From the NCBI GenBank assembly GCA_030762895.1, contig JAUPTC010000116.1, positions 33,406 through 97,405 on the forward strand: a stretch of 64,000 bases of DNA. Reading direction: 5' to 3'. Numbering within the stretch: the first letter of the stretch is position 1; the number at the start of each line of letters is the position of its first letter. Under the pieces are notes generated by a model. That model worked only from the letters and a program-made list of their open reading frames with translations. It did no database searches and was not told the origin of the DNA. Source of the DNA: Sophora flavescens. Lineage: Eukaryota; Streptophyta; Magnoliopsida; Fabales; Fabaceae. The translations under genes were made by a program, and so were the position numbers. Below, piece by piece: positions 48,386 to 60,604 of the stretch.

Positions 48386-50245
48386 TGTTAAGTCTCTAAA
48401 ATGTTTGATATGCATTTCCCTAAGTTTTGATGAAAACTAAACATTGGTTAATGATTTAATTAACCTTCATATTGGTTGCTAACCTATCTATTGAGTGTGC
48501 AGATTAAGAAATAGAATCAGACGTCCAACAAAGTGAAAACAAGCAGACGTCCAACAAAGTGTAACAAGCAGACGTCCAACACTGTAGTGTTTGAAGCGCA
48601 CGTCCAAAACACAAGAGAAAGAAACCCGCGTCCACTAAAAAAGTATCAGAAGGCCACGTCCACTAAAAAGTATCAGAAGGCCGCATCCACTAAAAGTATC
48701 GGGAAGACCGCGTCTACTAAAAATAAAGTAAGGCCGCGTCTACTCAAAGTATCGAAAAAACCCGTCCAAGTGAGGTATCAAAATTATCCGTCCAATGACG
48801 TGGCACTTGGAGCCTCGCCCATTAAGGTCGGAATGTCTCGGCCCAATGACGTGGGCATATGGAGCTCGGCCCATTATGGTCAGAATGTATCCGTCCCACC
48901 TGAAGTGCAAGAGACTCTCGCCCAGCAGAGTAATCGAGACTCTCCGTCCAGAGAGTAATCGAGACTCTCGCCCACCGGAGTAACAAAGGCTCTCGCCCAC
49001 TAAAGGTGACAAGCTCTCGCCCACTAGAGTAATGAAGTGCTCGTCCACTAAAGGTGATGAAGCACTCGTCCACTAGTCTTTGGACTTGGCCGAGTCCTCA
49101 ATATGGAGCTCGCCTACTAGCCCGAATGAAAACTCAAAATGACTAGATAGACGTGATTATTTTCAAGGTGGAAGCACTTATCTTATGAACGCAAATTCTC
49201 TAAGGATTATCGTAATCTTAGTTCAAGAATCGAGAAAGAGACTTGAAGCCTTCTCTCCTACTTAGTTTCACGATTATCAAGAAAAGTCAGAAGCTACTCT
49301 CTCAAGCAACCTTGGATAATCAGAACCAAAGACCAGTTAGAGAATGCTTTCAACGTGCTTTATTCCCCAGTACCTCTGGTCCTTACACAAAAAGGGAAGT
49401 GTACTCAGTAAAGTACAAAAAGCCTTCTGCACAACTTTGATATGGTTGTTGCACGATGAATAAAGCCATGATCCTTCATGTTAGAGTACAACCAACGACT
49501 CTATTGCATTAATGGCTGCCCAGAACGACTCTATTGCAATTAATGAAGCTCTGCTTGAAGCCAACATCTGAGGGGATGTCTCTAACGGATCCTAAATGCT
49601 TGAAGACCATAAATACGAAGCCATTGAAGATGAAGAACACAGAGAATACACATTGCATTAAAAACGCCATTACTCCGAGCATTTATTTATTCATTCTTTT
49701 ATTCTTTATTCTTCAATCATTTTGAAGTTATTACTTGCAACTTTCCTAAGCCTTACATTTAAACCACTATCCGAGTGTTAGTGAAAGATTTGCATTTGAG
49801 AAATTATGTTTATTACAAACCAAATCTCTCAAACAAACCAAAGTGAGCCTGAAGAGGCTATGTGTGAAAACAAAAATTGTCTGTGTGAAAACAAAAATTG
49901 TCTTGAGCCTGAAGAGGCTAGGTGTGCAAATAATACTTGAGTCTCAGAACCTTATCGGTTATAGTGGATAAATCTTGGTGCTTGCCAAGGATCGGACGTA
50001 GCTCTTTGATTTGAAGAGTGAACCAGGATAAATCACCGTGTCAATCTCTCTTCCCTTAAACTCTTTAAATGATTTAGTTTTTCTTGCTTCTGTCAAGTGG
50101 TGTGTGTGCAATAGTCACCCGTCCATCTTGTATTCTTCCACTCGTCCAAAGCTAGCTTTATGTTCGCGAAAAGATTTCAGCTTTGCTTAAATTCTTATAA
50201 ACACAATTCAACCCCCCCTTCTCGTGTTTATAGTTGTATATTTCA
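48386..50245 (+). repeat. 3' LTR of the Copia element
   Basis: 1,860 bp, the partner of 36478-38424. It has about five copies of the 26-bp unit against six in the 5' LTR, plus many single-base and small-indel differences, so the insertion is not very recent. Confidence 0.92.
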
Positions 50246-51112
50246 CCCTTGTGGGCGGAAATAAGGTTCCCTCCGATGTTGCTTCCCTTTCTGATTCTGA
50301 TTTTGATATTGGTCTTTGGAACGAGTGGGTCCTGTAACAGTTTCTCTGTTGCCTCTTTCCTTGCTCATTAGTTCCACTTTTCTACACTTCTCTACTAAGG
50401 CTTGGAAATTCCGGATTTCCAATGGCATAACAGATTCCTTGATCTCGAAGGGAAGACCGGCTTCGAACCTTTCACACTTCCACTCCTCATCGGGGTTGTT
50501 CTGGAAAAAGCGAAAATATTTGGCAAGGGACTCAAACCTTACCGTATATTCCCCCACTATCATGTCCCGCTGACTCAGCCTCAGGAATTCATGCTCTTTC
50601 TCTGTCCGAGCACTCTGGGGAAAATATTTGTCCAGAAATTTGTTGCGAAATACTCCCCAAGTGATTGCCTGATGCTCAGCTACCAACAGTTGTCTGGTGC
50701 CCTCCCACCAGTATTCAGCATCTCCAATCAGTTGGAATGTTGCATAAGGCACCTTTGCTCCCTCTGGGGTGTGCACCAGCTCAAAGATCTTCTTCAGCTC
50801 TTGAATCCAAAGATCAGCCTTTATTGGATCCACGTCTCCATCAAACTGCGATGGATTCTGACGTCGGAAAGCGACCGGATGCCTTCCCTCCGCAGCTTGT
50901 TCTGCCCTCTGTTGCTCCTGTTGGTTTTGGGCAGCAGCATTAGCCGTCTGAAGAGCTATGGCAGCAGCAACGTCAGCCAAAGCTTGGGCAGCGAAGTCCA
51001 TCCCGCCGTCATAATTCGCATTCATGTTGGCACGACCGCCAATAGGACCACCTCTGCGACCACGTCCACGACCGCGTCCACGTCCACGTCCACCTTCTGG
51101 TGCTGGTTCCAT
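50246..51112 (-). pseudogene. Gypsy gag, N-terminal and capsid part, severed by the Copia insertion
   Basis: Starts MEPAPEGGRGRGRG, an Arg/Gly-rich head, then an Ala/Gln-rich stretch and a retrotrans_gag capsid domain (DLWIQELKKIFELV, AEYWWEG, FRNKFLDKYFP, LSQRDMIVGEYTVRFESLAKY). The open frame extends 31 codons upstream of the chosen Met towards the LTR, but the MEP start is the usual one for such elements. At 50246 the frame meets the Copia TSD; the continuation is at 36472-36233. Apart from that insertion I see no stop or shift, so gag was open (about 368 codons) when the Copia landed. Structural protein of virus-like particles. Confidence 0.85.
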
Positions 51113-51280
51113 AACTGACCTGCCGAACAAATCAGTCAGGCCACAACCAGAAAATGAAACGTGTAAAAGCATATCAACACACATTACTTCTAAGAAGTAA
51201 TCCAAATAAAACTTAATTCAGAGAAAACACAACGTCAACACAACATACCTATTTTCCAAAGATCCCGAATGACTCGACCA

Positions 51281-51292
51281 GCTCTGATACCA
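51281..51292 (-). other. Primer-binding site of the Gypsy element (initiator-Met tRNA)
   Basis: On the minus strand TGGTATCAGAGC, intact, two bases from the LTR that ends at 51295. Confidence 0.85.
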
Positions 51293-53511
51293 CCTGTAAC
51301 ACCCCCCTTAGGGTATTACTACGTAACACATGCGGAAGTAAATTAAAAGATAATTTGCTGGTTGCTTTTGGAAAATTTGTTTTCTCTTAAGTCAGAAAAC
51401 TGGGGTATGAAATTTTCTTCTATGACATACAACATTTCTCTAAGTTTCCACTTTCGAAAGAAAAGTTCAAACTACAGATGGATGTATATAACACTACATT
51501 TACCGACCTCTTTAGATATACAGCCCAACTCAGACTCCTAAGCTGGTCATTTTATCAAATATTCATTGGAGAGACCCCCAATCCGAATACTTTCCCAACC
51601 TCTAACACTAGGTCTTCAAGTGACTTAGAAAGACTCCTCTGCAACATCGGTACTGGAGTACCAAGGTACTACAACAAAACCCGAAAAGACCTGATATAAC
51701 TGTAAGAGTGAGACACCGGCAAATGGATATATCATAGAACAACCATACACATGATACATACAACACCCTGGCATATTAACATTCTAAACATTACTTATAG
51801 GTAAACAACAAGTACTATTTCAGTGGGTCTCATACCCGAATCAATCAATTTTATAAAGATAATGCATGACACTTCTATCATCAGGCTCTATTCTTAATCT
51901 CCGGAGATCCCAACAACCTCCAAATGAGTTGATCAGGCTCAATACACCGTCTCATTGGCTAGCTAAGCAGAACGATAATACACCGTCGTCTCATTGGCTA
52001 GCTAAGCACAACGATAATACACCGTCTCATTGGCCATTTAGGCACAACGATTATGCACGCCGTTTCATTGTCCATTTAGGCACAACGATACACGTACATC
52101 GTCTCATTGTCCAATTTAAGAACAGCGATGATACACCGTCACATGATACCTTTCTGTTAAGGCCTCATGTTAAAACCATGTCTGCACGTCTGTAGTAAAT
52201 GCAAATGTAAAACATTTAGTTCTCGATGTTTTATTTGTGTTTGTTCTCATTCGTTGTCGAAGCTCAAAGGCTAGCGACTATTCATAAATTTCATCATTTT
52301 GAAATTATCAACATCAACACGGAACACGCAGTCCGAGTGCTCAATCACAACACCTTAGACCGATGCACCAGTCCTAGGCTTGTGGTCGTAGAAAACAACA
52401 TTCACCTTTAACAACGTTAATCACAACGTGGTTAGGACACACGGTCCACAACAACGTGATTAGGACACACAGTCCACAACAACGTGATTAGGACACACAG
52501 TCCATAACAACGTGATTAGGACACACAGTCCACAATAACGTGATTAGGACACACAGTCCATAACAACGTGGCACGGATCAAGGATCAACATGCATATTAC
52601 TGAATACTAGAAGCGACGTCTCGCGAACTAGATTAAATTCACATGTGTTTACTTTTCCCTCAGCGAAAATCAAATCCAAAACAAAACCTCGGTCACTTAT
52701 CCAAGTAACCGGAACGTTTCCAAATCATTTAGGAGAAAATCATTTTCCTTTGCAAAATATTTTCTAAAACATTTAGGAAATTCGTCTGTATTAGAAATTC
52801 CTTGATGGAATAAAGTCAAATATTTTCAAGGGTTTTTCCTTCATAAAACACATAGTTCGAAAAAGGTTTTCTCTCGTATAACAATAGTTCACGAAAACCA
52901 TTTCAACATTTCAAACAAGTAATTTCACTACAAAAAAAAACCTATTTAGTGACCGAAGATTTCGGTCGCTAAACATGATAATTCGGTTGCTATATTGTTT
53001 AGCAACTGAATTAGCGACCGAATTAAGGGGGTAGCAGAAACCCTGGTGGCTAAAGGTTTAGCGACCGAATTTGTATTTGCGACCGATATTTCGGTCACAA
53101 AATTATATATTTCGTGCCGCAGTATAGTTGGTCGCATGCTCACTAACCTAATCACGGTGACCGATATCCGGTCGCTATTTCGATCGCAAATTTTGAATTT
53201 TTTTTTTATAAAAAATTTCCTGTAACTTAATCCTACCGACCAAATTTTGTTTTTCAACTATTACCCCATTGATTTTTAATTTCTGATATAAACAAAATAT
53301 ACCAATATTTTTTTTGAATAAATAGAAAACTTAAATATGATGTACTAACGATCCAAAACACCACAGTCAATATGATCAAGAAAACATATACATTAATTAA
53401 CGCAAGTTTAATAATTGTTTATCAAAAAAAAGTTTAATAATGTACTAATTAACGATCAAAACATAAAAACACACCATAGTCAATAAGTACTAATCAAAAT
53501 ATCAAAACTCA

Positions 53512-53770
53512 TCAATCTTCCAAAGGGATGAACATGTAGAAGCGAGAACCCCCAAGGTACTTAAACTTTGTCAATGCACCAGTGGACAACAAATACAACT
53601 CCCTGATACCATTTGTATCTGTTGCAAAATATGGGCGATCCTCATGGATTACTATATTCCCATTGAACAGATTTCCGCTTTTATCTTCAATAGTCACAAC
53701 ACGCAGTATTTATTGTCCCCAACGACGGTAGAATGATCGCGGGATTGAAATCAAATCCTGCAAATACACA
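53512..53770 (-). pseudogene. B3-like domain fragment inside the CACTA element
   Basis: After a possible splice acceptor near 53762 the frame gives IPRSFYRRWG, one stop (TAA), then VTIEDKSGNLFNGNIV..GRFYMFI-like strand pattern ending SRFYMFIPLED. The IP-x-SF opening, the V-x-I-E-D-x-x-G-N strand and the terminal F-x-M-F-I strand resemble the plant B3 DNA-binding fold. The match is loose and the stop makes it non-functional. It could instead be an unrelated element-encoded sequence. Confidence 0.3.
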
Positions 53771-56200
53771 AGAACAATTTAGTAAATGATTAGTTTATGC
53801 CTTAACCATCATTACGTGAATCCGATCGTTATTCTTAAGTTGATGAGATATCACACTGGCCTATATGGATGGCTGTCTCAAAACATTTAGTCGGATCCAT
53901 TTTCTGATAAAACAATAAGGAAAACAAGTCATATGTCTAAACTTCATCAAGTGATAATAAGAAAATATGGAAAGATCCATGTAGCATACTAGCATGTTAA
54001 AATAGAACAAAGAAATGCAACTTCACATGCAACTTTACAGATCAGCAAACATAGTAGTTTTCAGAAGCAGATGCTTTTACGTCGTTTTTGAAGGATGGCC
54101 ATAGAGAGGACTTTTTCCTACGGAAGTGCCTAGATAACCTAGTAAGGATGGTCATCAACAACTATTTCCTGGAAAGCTCCATTTCCTAGTGAAACAAATG
54201 AGTAGAAAACCAGAGTTGCTTTCATAATATTGTGTACAGAGCTGTTTTCTAATGTGAATAATGTTTGAATGATGACGGCACGTCATGCATGTGCTCGCAA
54301 GCGTGCTTCAGCCCTTCATTTTATCTAACCCTATACTTAATCCTTCATTATCTAAGAGACTCGCTTTTGTTGGCTTCAAGAAGAGACTTTCTTAAGCTCA
54401 TGGACTTAAATTAGTAAATGAATAATGATCTTATTAACAACAACAAAGTCATGCCATTTACGAACTAATAACACTTTATCAATTCATTCCAATGCTTACA
54501 AGGTAAATATATACAAATATGATTCCATAATCATTTCCAAACAAGTTATCAACAAATACATATCAAATTATTCTAATTACATTGATTCATTGTTATTGAA
54601 AGATTTTTATTTTAAAGAGAATAAACTATTCTTCATAGCAATCCAAATGTATGAACATGCTCAGATATAAGTACTAGCCTTCAATAAATTTACATCATCA
54701 AAGAGAAAAGAGATAAGTAGAATTACCAAATAAATCCGATTCAAAATGAGTGAAAAGCTCTCTTGGAATTACAGGCTACAATAATGTTTTTAGATCATTT
54801 CATACTCCAACAAAGAATATTTTTTTGTTACAGAGAAGTGAACAAGAACATGAAATCCCTAAAACCCTCTTTTGAAATTTTTGAAACAGATTCAGACAAG
54901 AACCAACAAATTCATGGATTCCAAACGAATCAAAATACAATACAATCAGAATGCATACACAATACAATATGAAATTATTCACAGCAAGTAAACAGCTGCA
55001 TCACAGAGGATATAGATCATACTATTGTGAGATATTCCCTGAGGCAATATAACAGAACAATGAACAGCCTTCAAAGACATAAATTCAGCCAAGATATGGA
55101 AAGATAAACAGACCAGAAATTACAAGTGCCATATTTAATAGAAAACACATCATTAACACAGGGACAATCTTGTTATTGGACATGTTAAACTAGAATGGTC
55201 TTCAAACAACCTGCCTAAAGTATTGGTCATTTGTTTGAACTATAGCCATGAACTATCCATGTTTGAAATTGTAGACACCTAGCACAAAAACAAATTGAAA
55301 ATCCATAGCACACATCCTCACTAACCAATTTAGATGCATTTCAAAAGCAGAACGAATCTAAATCAAAGACGAGATGCTGAAATTGAAGGTAATTTCACAA
55401 AATTAAATCAACAAGAAGCAAAACCGAAGGGTTCTCTATTAAATTTGAAACATTAAATTGGTACAGCTTACACTAATCCTAGTTCTCATCGTTATCTTTA
55501 TCTCATCACTTAAATATGCTAATGGATTCAAGTTTCACGGCCAACGCAGTGGGTGCTTTGAGGCTTTAAAGTTTAAATTATACAACACGCCAACAATCAA
55601 CAAAAACCAAAACCGTTATGCTTCAGTCTCTCACAGTGAGCAATGGCATTCTGTGGCTCAAGGAAACATCAATTCTAATCTCAGTCTTGACTTTTGATAT
55701 TTCAATGCATTAAAAAAAGTTACAAAAACAGATTTCTCGTGCTTTCTCAATGAGAGCTTCCTAATCCTAATAGGAGTGATTAAATAATGACACATGAAAA
55801 CAAATGATCATCACAACTCACAACTCACATGAAATACACAAGTAGCTCTTCTCAAGTAAGCAATAAAGCAAATGAAATACATACAATCCACAAAATTTTT
55901 GAAATGAAACAATGAAGCAAAATAAAAAATGATACATAGAGAGTCCATGGTTACCTCAAGGCAGAGAGGTGGAATGCACAAAATGAGGAGAGTAAGAGGG
56001 TAGGAGGAGCTCGCACGTGGAGACCGGAGGGCTACATGTTGGTAGGCCAGAATCGGCCGAAGCATCAAACGGGGGGGATTAAAAGAGAGCAGGAAGAGGG
56101 GAAATGAAGAGAGGAGAGGAAGAGGGGAGGAAGAGATGGAAGAAGAGGAGGAGGAGGACAGAGGCTTACCGGAGATGGCGGTGGTGGTGCGCATTGCAGT
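53771..56200. other. CACTA interior without recognised gene
   Basis: No transposase motif. A Ser-rich minus-strand frame at 55811-56194 arises from a purine-rich tract and has no domain, although it begins near the internal edge of the right subterminal repeats where the element's own promoter could lie. Confidence 0.45.
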
Positions 56201-59200
56201 GGTGGCGATGGTGGCTGGCGGCCTAACGAGGTGAGGGAGAGAAAAGGGGTGAGGGTGGAAGAGATGGCAGAAATGAGGAAGAAGGGAAAGATTTCAAGAC
56301 TTTAGGGATTGATAATTTGGCGACCGAAATAATCGGTCGCCAATCACTTAAATACAAAATCGGTCGTGGGATCTATGTTTCTGAATTTAGTTTATCGTTT
56401 TTTAGCGCATTCGAATTAATATCGGGTCGCTAAATGAGTTAATTTGAAATTGAATTCATAAATTTAGCGAATGATTTTTGAATCGGTCGCTAACATACGC
56501 TGTTTTAATTTTTTTACGCCGCTTAGCGATCGAATTAATATCGTGTCGCAAATGTAAATACAATTTAACCGCTGCATTTAATTCGCCGCCATTTAGGTCG
56601 TTGAAAAGGCATAAAATTTCTGATTTTAAGTTCCTTTATTTAGCGATCAAATATAGACCGATAACTCGCTACGCCTATTTCTCGTCGCAGATTAACTCTA
56701 ATCAGTCTTTCATGTAGATCCTACACCGGCCGCCATTTCGTCGCAAAAGCAACCAAAAATTGTCACTATTTTTCGGTCTAAAACAACCTTTTTTGTAGTG
56801 TTTAAGTTAATGAGCTTTTGGAAAAGAACATCAATCCCTTCATCTTCAAAGCTTATTAAGGTTTTTAATCCTTATTAACAGCTTGAGAATGTATAACAAG
56901 TCCGCTTTAGCAAACTTTCAATCAATAGAAGTATATATTATCGGCCCAATGCTAATATCATGCTTAAAAGCAGTTCATCACAGATATGCATTATAACATT
57001 TAGAATAAGCACGGTTCAACATCGATAATAGCATAATAGTTCAAGTACATTAGATAACCAAGTAAGCTCAATCAACATATAAATATCCAGTTAAACACAT
57101 ACACACATGCATACAGTTATTGAATATCTTTAGGAAATCCCCTTACCTCACGTGGAAGTTAAGAGTTTCGATTCAAGAGAAAAGCACACGAACGCCCCTC
57201 GCTCCGCTGGCGATGGAAGTCTAAGGTTACAAAACATGAAATCATGAGTTAAAAACTCAATCAAAGAACACTAACCACAAGGCATAGGTTTGGTCCATCC
57301 AATAAACTAGGATTGGAGCTTCCAAATTTATGCGACTCTTGGATTTATGATCCTTAAGTGCTAGAAGTTCATAAACAACAATCTTTTAACAAAGTTGAAT
57401 TAAAACCCCCACTAAGTACTTGAATTAGGTTTCGCCAATGTAGATAAATAGGCTAGGAATTTCTAAATTTTCCAATCTCTTTAGGTTAGCATCCATACAT
57501 AGTAAGGATCTTGAAACCATGATCATTTTGGAAATGGAAAATCAAATGTCTTAGACCATGAACCCTTAGGTTCGGCCTTAACAAGTTTTGAGAGGTTAGA
57601 GATCTTTAAATCACTCAATCTTTTGACATAGCATCCCTTTAACATGAAGGAGCTTTAATCGATAATCATCTTAGAAAACAAAATAAAATAACACATCCTA
57701 GGTCAAATGTTACATTCTACATCATAGGAAAAATAAAGCAAGAGAATATTTTAAACTTTCCAATCACTTTAGACATAGCATCCTTTATTATAAGGAGCTT
57801 TAATCTATGATCATTTTGGAAGAAAACAAAACTTAATATTTTGCCAAAAACCTTTAAAGTTTGGCCTTGATACAAAATAAAGGTTAGAAATTTTCAAACT
57901 TTCCAACCCTTGGATTTAGCATCCTTATACATCAAGAAGCCTTAATCCATGATCAATTTGGAGAAACGTCAACTAAGCACCAATGTCTCAAACTACTTAA
58001 AGTTTAGGCCTTTACATGAAAATGTGTAAAATCGCTAAACTTTTCCAATCACTTAAACCCAACATCCTTAGTACAAAGGAGCCCTTGGTCATGATCATCT
58101 TGGAATAGAACTCAAATACAAGTCCATACAAGCAAAGTTAAACTAAACCCACCAAAACCAAAAAGCATGGTTTCAGCCTCATCAAGAAAATAGGGTTAGA
58201 AATTTTTGTTTTACACAACCTTTTAGTATGTTGTAGTAGGAGAAAAAATAAGAACATAGAAATTGGTTTCAACTCAAACGGAGTTTTCTACCATTTTTAA
58301 GAGATTTTAGAAGTTAAAAGCACATAAATGACATATGAAGAAAACTTTGAAATAAAAGATGAAACTTTGAAAAGAACTACATAGAATATTAACCTTAACA
58401 AGATGAACAACTTTGATGAAGAACTTTAAGAGAAAAGCTTGATAAAAATGTAAACTTTGTAAGAGAGAAGAAGAAGAAGAAGAAAAGAAATGTGGTGAAG
58501 TGTAAAGGTGAGAAAATGGAGGAAAATGATGAAGTGTGGAAATAAAAGGATTTATAGAGAGTGAGGGAGAGTGGCACTGTTTTGGAGAGGAAGAAGAGAA
58601 GAAAGAAGGTGGGTTGCTTGTAAAGAGGATAAGGAGTTAAGGTGATGTGATGTGATTGGAGAGAAAGATGAAAAAGTGAGATTTTGAAATAAAGTCAAGA
58701 TTCACTTTTTGAGGTGTGTCATAGCCTTCACATAAAGTCACTCCATGTTACTTCATCCTCTTGATGCTCTGCTCCATTGCGTATTAGATGATTCTCCCCG
58801 ATCGTATTTCCCGACGATTTCCACCGAAATCCCGTAAGATTTGGCCCCGAACAAGATTTTTCGAAAACTCCAAACCCACACAAAACACCATAAAAACACC
58901 AACCGTCCTCGCTCACGAATTAAAATTTTGTCTCCACTCGAGACTTGTACGGCAGTGAGAACCCAACTCGCTTTTCCCCGACTTTTGACGAAAATTTACC
59001 CATCGTGACTTCATGCGGTAAAACAATACAAGAAAATGATTTTATTTTAAATAAAATCATCCCTTGATTTTATTAAAAATAAACACATTAAAGCATGTAT
59101 TTACCGATGAAGAAGCATATGAAAAACAAGATGTTACAGGGCTGACTCGATTGGCCCACCAAAAAAATGATAAAAAGTGGGTTAACGACGGCTACGGAGT

Positions 59201-60104
59201 TGTCCTACTAAAAATAATTTAAAAAATAAAAAATTTAAAATACTAACATACTAATATCATATAAAACACAAATCTAGTAGTCCACGACTCCCACAATCAC
59301 AAAGTTAAAAATAAATAATAAAAAAATCTATTTTTTTTATTAAAAAGAAACGGGTTGGCAAAACCAACACATCCCAACCTATGACCGACTGGCTTTATTA
59401 GTGGGTTAGATGGGACGAAGTAAATGGGTTGGGGGATTAGGATGCTAAACTCAGTCGCCAAAATTAATAGGTCAAATTGATTGGTCCTTCGGGGTTAATC
59501 CATTGCTGCCAAATGTTACAACATGCCAATTGTCCATGTCGCATACCAACTTGAGTCTTTTCTTGATTTTCGAGATTTTGCCTTTTTGGTCATCCATTTG
59601 CAAGAGGGTCATCCCGACTAGTGTGTCCTGACCACGCTGCTTAATAAATTAAGAAGACTAAACCCCCAATTTGGTCCTTGAGAAAACACCTGGTCCGAAA
59701 TAGTCCCAAACCAAAAAACTATCCAGCCTGGTCCTTAAGAATGTGTTCAATGACAAATTAGTCCTTCCGTCGCTTGACCACCTTGACCGCAGTAAATGTC
59801 GACTTGCCGGCTTCATTTCAAAAAACCAAACGCATCGCAGCTAGAACTGAAATTCTTCTTCTTCGACGCCTTCTTCTTCCTCCCAAACTTCTTCGACGCC
59901 CAAACTTTTTCTTCCTTCCTTCTTCTTCCTCCCAACCCAAGGACTTCCCAACCCTAGGACTTGTTCTCCCTCATTATAAACATTCTTTCTTCTCCTTCCC
60001 CCCCATCCGATCGCTATCCCCGATTTGCGCACCCTTTCCTCACGGCCAGTTGGATCGAATCCCCTAACTTCTATTTCGCCCTTCCATTGTTGGACCAGCG
60101 TAAA

Positions 60105-60604
60105 ATGAGTAAGGCTGCCCAACAAGTGTCCAACCGTGACTATAGCTGGAGTGCTTCCTCAAGCACCGGAACCCCAAAGTTCCCTCCTCCATGTTGCATG
60201 AAGAGACCCCGTATGTCATAGCACTTCAAGAACATCAAGAACCCAAATGACTTTCTATGGTTTCCCTTTATATAAGGTAATGAACCCTTACTTTAGTTCC
60301 ATATTGGTTGGCCTGTCATCTTTACATTCTTGCCAGGCATGGTTGCAGGAGAAGAAACCACATTTGTGCATATTTGTGTGGGTGATATATACGAGGCACA
60401 AATGGAACAAGAGAGACTTAAGGAGATGGAGATGGAGATGGAGATGGGAGAACTTCTCGGGTGGAGATGGAAATAACCGAGATGAAAGCAAGCATGAATG
60501 AAATGCAAGTCAAGATGTTGCTTATATCCAAAGATGTTGTTTATCTCCAAAGATCATTTGGAGTTGTGATAGGGGCTGTCTTGTTTTTGTTGCTATGGTT
60601 ATGA
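60105..60604 (+). pseudogene. GRF-type zinc-finger plus coiled coil plus membrane-anchor gene, decayed
   Basis: Starts MSKAAQQVSNRDYSW, a Ser/Thr/Pro-rich head, then PPCCMKRPRMS, a stop at 60219-60221, and in the same frame FKNIKNPNDFLWFPLYK. This resembles the GRF zinc-finger pattern (C-x-C.., N-P-x-R-x-F-W-x-C-P) with key Cys lost. A GTAA donor at 60277 and a CAG acceptor ending at 60336 sit where such genes have an intron. Exon 2 gives an acidic/Lys coiled coil with a GGAGAT expansion (60426-60455), a frameshift, and a C-terminal hydrophobic segment (FGVVIGAVLFLLLWL) ending at TGA 60602-60604. Small plant GRF proteins with a C-terminal anchor share this layout. Function unknown. Confidence 0.45.

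Larger units (their letters stand above)
36478..50245 (+). mobile_element. Copia-type (Sirevirus-like) LTR retrotransposon, TSD CCCTT
   Basis: LTRs 36478-38424 and 48386-50245 (TG..CA ends), flanked by CCCTT at 36473-36477 and 50246-50250. Order is gag, protease, integrase, RT, RNase H, the Ty1/copia order. The polypurine tract AAAAAGGGGGAGAT (48372-48385) next to the 3' LTR and a second one (CAAAAGGGGGAGAAAGG, about 48164) suggest the Sirevirus lineage. Coding regions are broken by stops, frameshifts and a 4.6-kb solo LTR. It sits in the gag gene of the Gypsy element, on the opposite strand. Confidence 0.93.
52926..56800. mobile_element. CACTA (En/Spm) transposon, TSD TTT
   Basis: Termini CACTACAAAAAA and TTTTTTGTAGTG are flanked by TTT at 52923-52925 and 56801-56803. 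The uninterrupted LTR copy (near 33140) shows the empty site with a single TTT. Subterminal regions 52945-53200 and 56315-56770 are filled with TCGGTCGC / GCGACCGA repeats in both orientations, the presumed transposase-accessory binding sites. At 3,875 bp it is too short for a full element and I find no TnpD-like transposase, so it is non-autonomous. Confidence 0.93.
31481..59138 (-). mobile_element. Gag-only Gypsy-type LTR retrotransposon (pol-less, long LTRs), itself carrying nested elements
   Basis: Lies on the minus strand: 5' LTR 59138-51295, a primer-binding site complementary to initiator-Met tRNA at 51281-51292, gag from 51112, a polypurine tract just inside 35510, and 3' LTR 35509-31481. 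After subtracting the Copia element (36478-50245) the internal region is only about 2.0 kb and encodes gag but no protease, RT, RNase H or integrase that I can find. Each LTR is about 4.0 kb without the CACTA insertion. It must have relied on an autonomous partner. No matching 5-bp TSD was found (GTGAG left, GGGCT right). Confidence 0.85.
51295..59138 (-). repeat. 5' LTR of the Gypsy element, interrupted by a CACTA transposon
   Basis: Element-orientation ends TGTAACATC..GGTGTTACA. Without the CACTA insertion it is about 3.97 kb and aligns with 31481-35509. The GATTAGGACACACAGTCC-type array (52425-52575) has about six or seven copies, more than in the 3' LTR. Confidence 0.87.
31442..59517. mobile_element. 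hAT-like element split by the Gypsy insertion
   Basis: 31442-31480 (TAGGTGTGGCAAAATGGGCC..) resembles the left end of the hAT element at 28317. 59139-59517 has GGGCTGACTCGATTGGCCC, AAACGGGTTGGC and GGGTTGGGGG motifs and ends near GCTGCCAAATGTTA, a decayed counterpart of the right terminus. Together they look like one non-autonomous hAT-type element into which the Gypsy element inserted. The outer TSD is not convincing, so the right limit is approximate. Confidence 0.45.

Noticed and set aside
50316..51118. Plus-strand frames up to 238 codons
   Set aside because: Antisense to the Gypsy gag frame, which has clear retrotrans_gag motifs.
55811..56194. A 127-codon Ser-rich frame in the CACTA element
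   Set aside because: Due to a purine-rich low-complexity tract; no recognisable domain.
59774..60067. A 97-codon frame near the left MULE TIR
   Set aside because: Starts within the TIR, is Leu/Pro/Phe-rich from a TTCTTC tract, and overlaps other frames of equal quality.
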